Positions 13,515 through 13,655 of a stretch of 13,655 nucleotides of DNA are shown here, one piece after another. Under the pieces are notes generated by a model. It ran no database searches and had not been told where the DNA came from. It saw only the letters and a list, made by a program, of their open reading frames with translations. The translations under genes and the position numbers were made by a program. Source of the DNA: JALZOC01 sp031361295 (GTDB lineage: Bacteria; Acidobacteriota; Vicinamibacteria; Vicinamibacterales; 2-12-FULL-66-21); contig JANMCN010000179.1 in NCBI GenBank assembly GCA_031361295.1, positions 1-13,655 on the forward strand, read 5' to 3'. Position 1 is the first letter of the stretch; each line of letters starts with the position of its first letter.

Positions 13515-13591
13515 CGGGATGTGGCGCAGCCTGGTAGCGCACCTGACTGGGGGTCAGGGGGTCGCTGGTTCGAATCCAGTCATCCCGACCA
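13515..13591 (+). tRNA. tRNA-Pro (anticodon GGG)
   Basis: A 77-base cloverleaf with CCA encoded. The acceptor stem CGGGATG (13515-13521) pairs fully with CATCCCG (13581-13587), followed by discriminator A and CCA. The D arm has AGCCTGGTAGCGC. The anticodon stem CCTGA/TCAGG (13542-13546, 13554-13558) holds the loop CTGGGGG, giving anticodon GGG at 13549-13551 with G37 behind it, as in proline tRNAs. The T arm has the invariant TTCGAAT loop. It decodes CCC and CCU. It follows the MerR-type gene at 29 bases. Confidence 0.96.
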
Positions 13592-13603
13592 ATTTTCGCA
13601 CTT

Positions 13604-13625
13604 TCGTTGACGTATCGTTGACGCA
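13604..13625. repeat. 11-bp tandem repeat behind tRNA-Pro
   Basis: TCGTTGACGTA (13604-13614) is followed directly by TCGTTGACGCA (13615-13625), with one mismatch. It starts 13 bases after the tRNA 3' end. The 11-base period is about one helical turn, so two sites would face the same side of the DNA. The window ends 30 bases later, so it is unknown whether more copies or an integrase gene follow. Otherwise 13592-13655 shows nothing recognisable. Confidence 0.6.
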
Positions 13626-13655
13626 TAAATCCGTAAGCTCGGCGTTGCTTTTCGC

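Noticed and set aside
1..13655. CRISPR array, riboswitch, transposon, toxin-antitoxin, phage or defence genes
   Set aside because: No regularly spaced repeats, no insertion-sequence ends or transposase, no conserved riboswitch core that I could see, and every long frame is explained by core genes.

Overview
This is a GC-rich (clearly above 60 % by eye), gene-dense bacterial chromosomal segment made almost entirely of core genes. The protein style (long Ala/Arg-rich products, an N-terminally extended PriA, a family 4 uracil-DNA glycosylase beside coaBC and priA, and a secreted protein of a type I associate with Acidobacteriota) suggests an Acidobacteriota-like organism, perhaps Vicinamibacteria. 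That placement is inference from recall, not from a search.

Positions 2-9391, + strand: a tightly packed run of eight genes. It opens with the 3' part of a UDP-glucose 4-epimerase gene (galE-like), a DPM1-like family 2 glycosyltransferase and an MsbA-type ABC exporter, which together look like envelope glycan or lipid synthesis and export. It continues without a gap into yicC and gmk (RNA turnover, guanylate kinase). After a 102-base spacer holding a short tandem repeat come coaBC (coenzyme A synthesis), a family 4 uracil-DNA glycosylase gene and priA (replication restart). The first five genes overlap by 1, 4, 4 and 8 bases, so they are probably translationally coupled.

Positions 9409-10671, - strand: a two-gene unit, an HU/IHF-type nucleoid protein followed at once by an EGY-like site-2 intramembrane protease, convergent with priA. 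It has the best promoter in the window (TTGACA, 17-base spacer, TATAGT).

Positions 10753-12099, + strand: der (engA), the double-GTPase ribosome assembly factor, divergent from the HU gene. Positions 12163-12837, - strand: an uncharacterised secreted protein with a His/Ala/Met/Pro repeat and a conserved-looking core with two cysteines. Positions 13003-13485, + strand: a MerR-family regulator, then a palindromic hairpin, a tRNA-Pro(GGG) gene with encoded CCA, and an 11-bp tandem repeat just behind the tRNA.

I found no CRISPR array, transposase, integrase, toxin-antitoxin pair, defence cassette or biosynthetic cluster. I see no convincing evidence of a new multi-gene system. The least explained items are the secreted protein, the HU/S2P pairing, the missing rpoZ between gmk and coaBC, and the repeat behind the tRNA.
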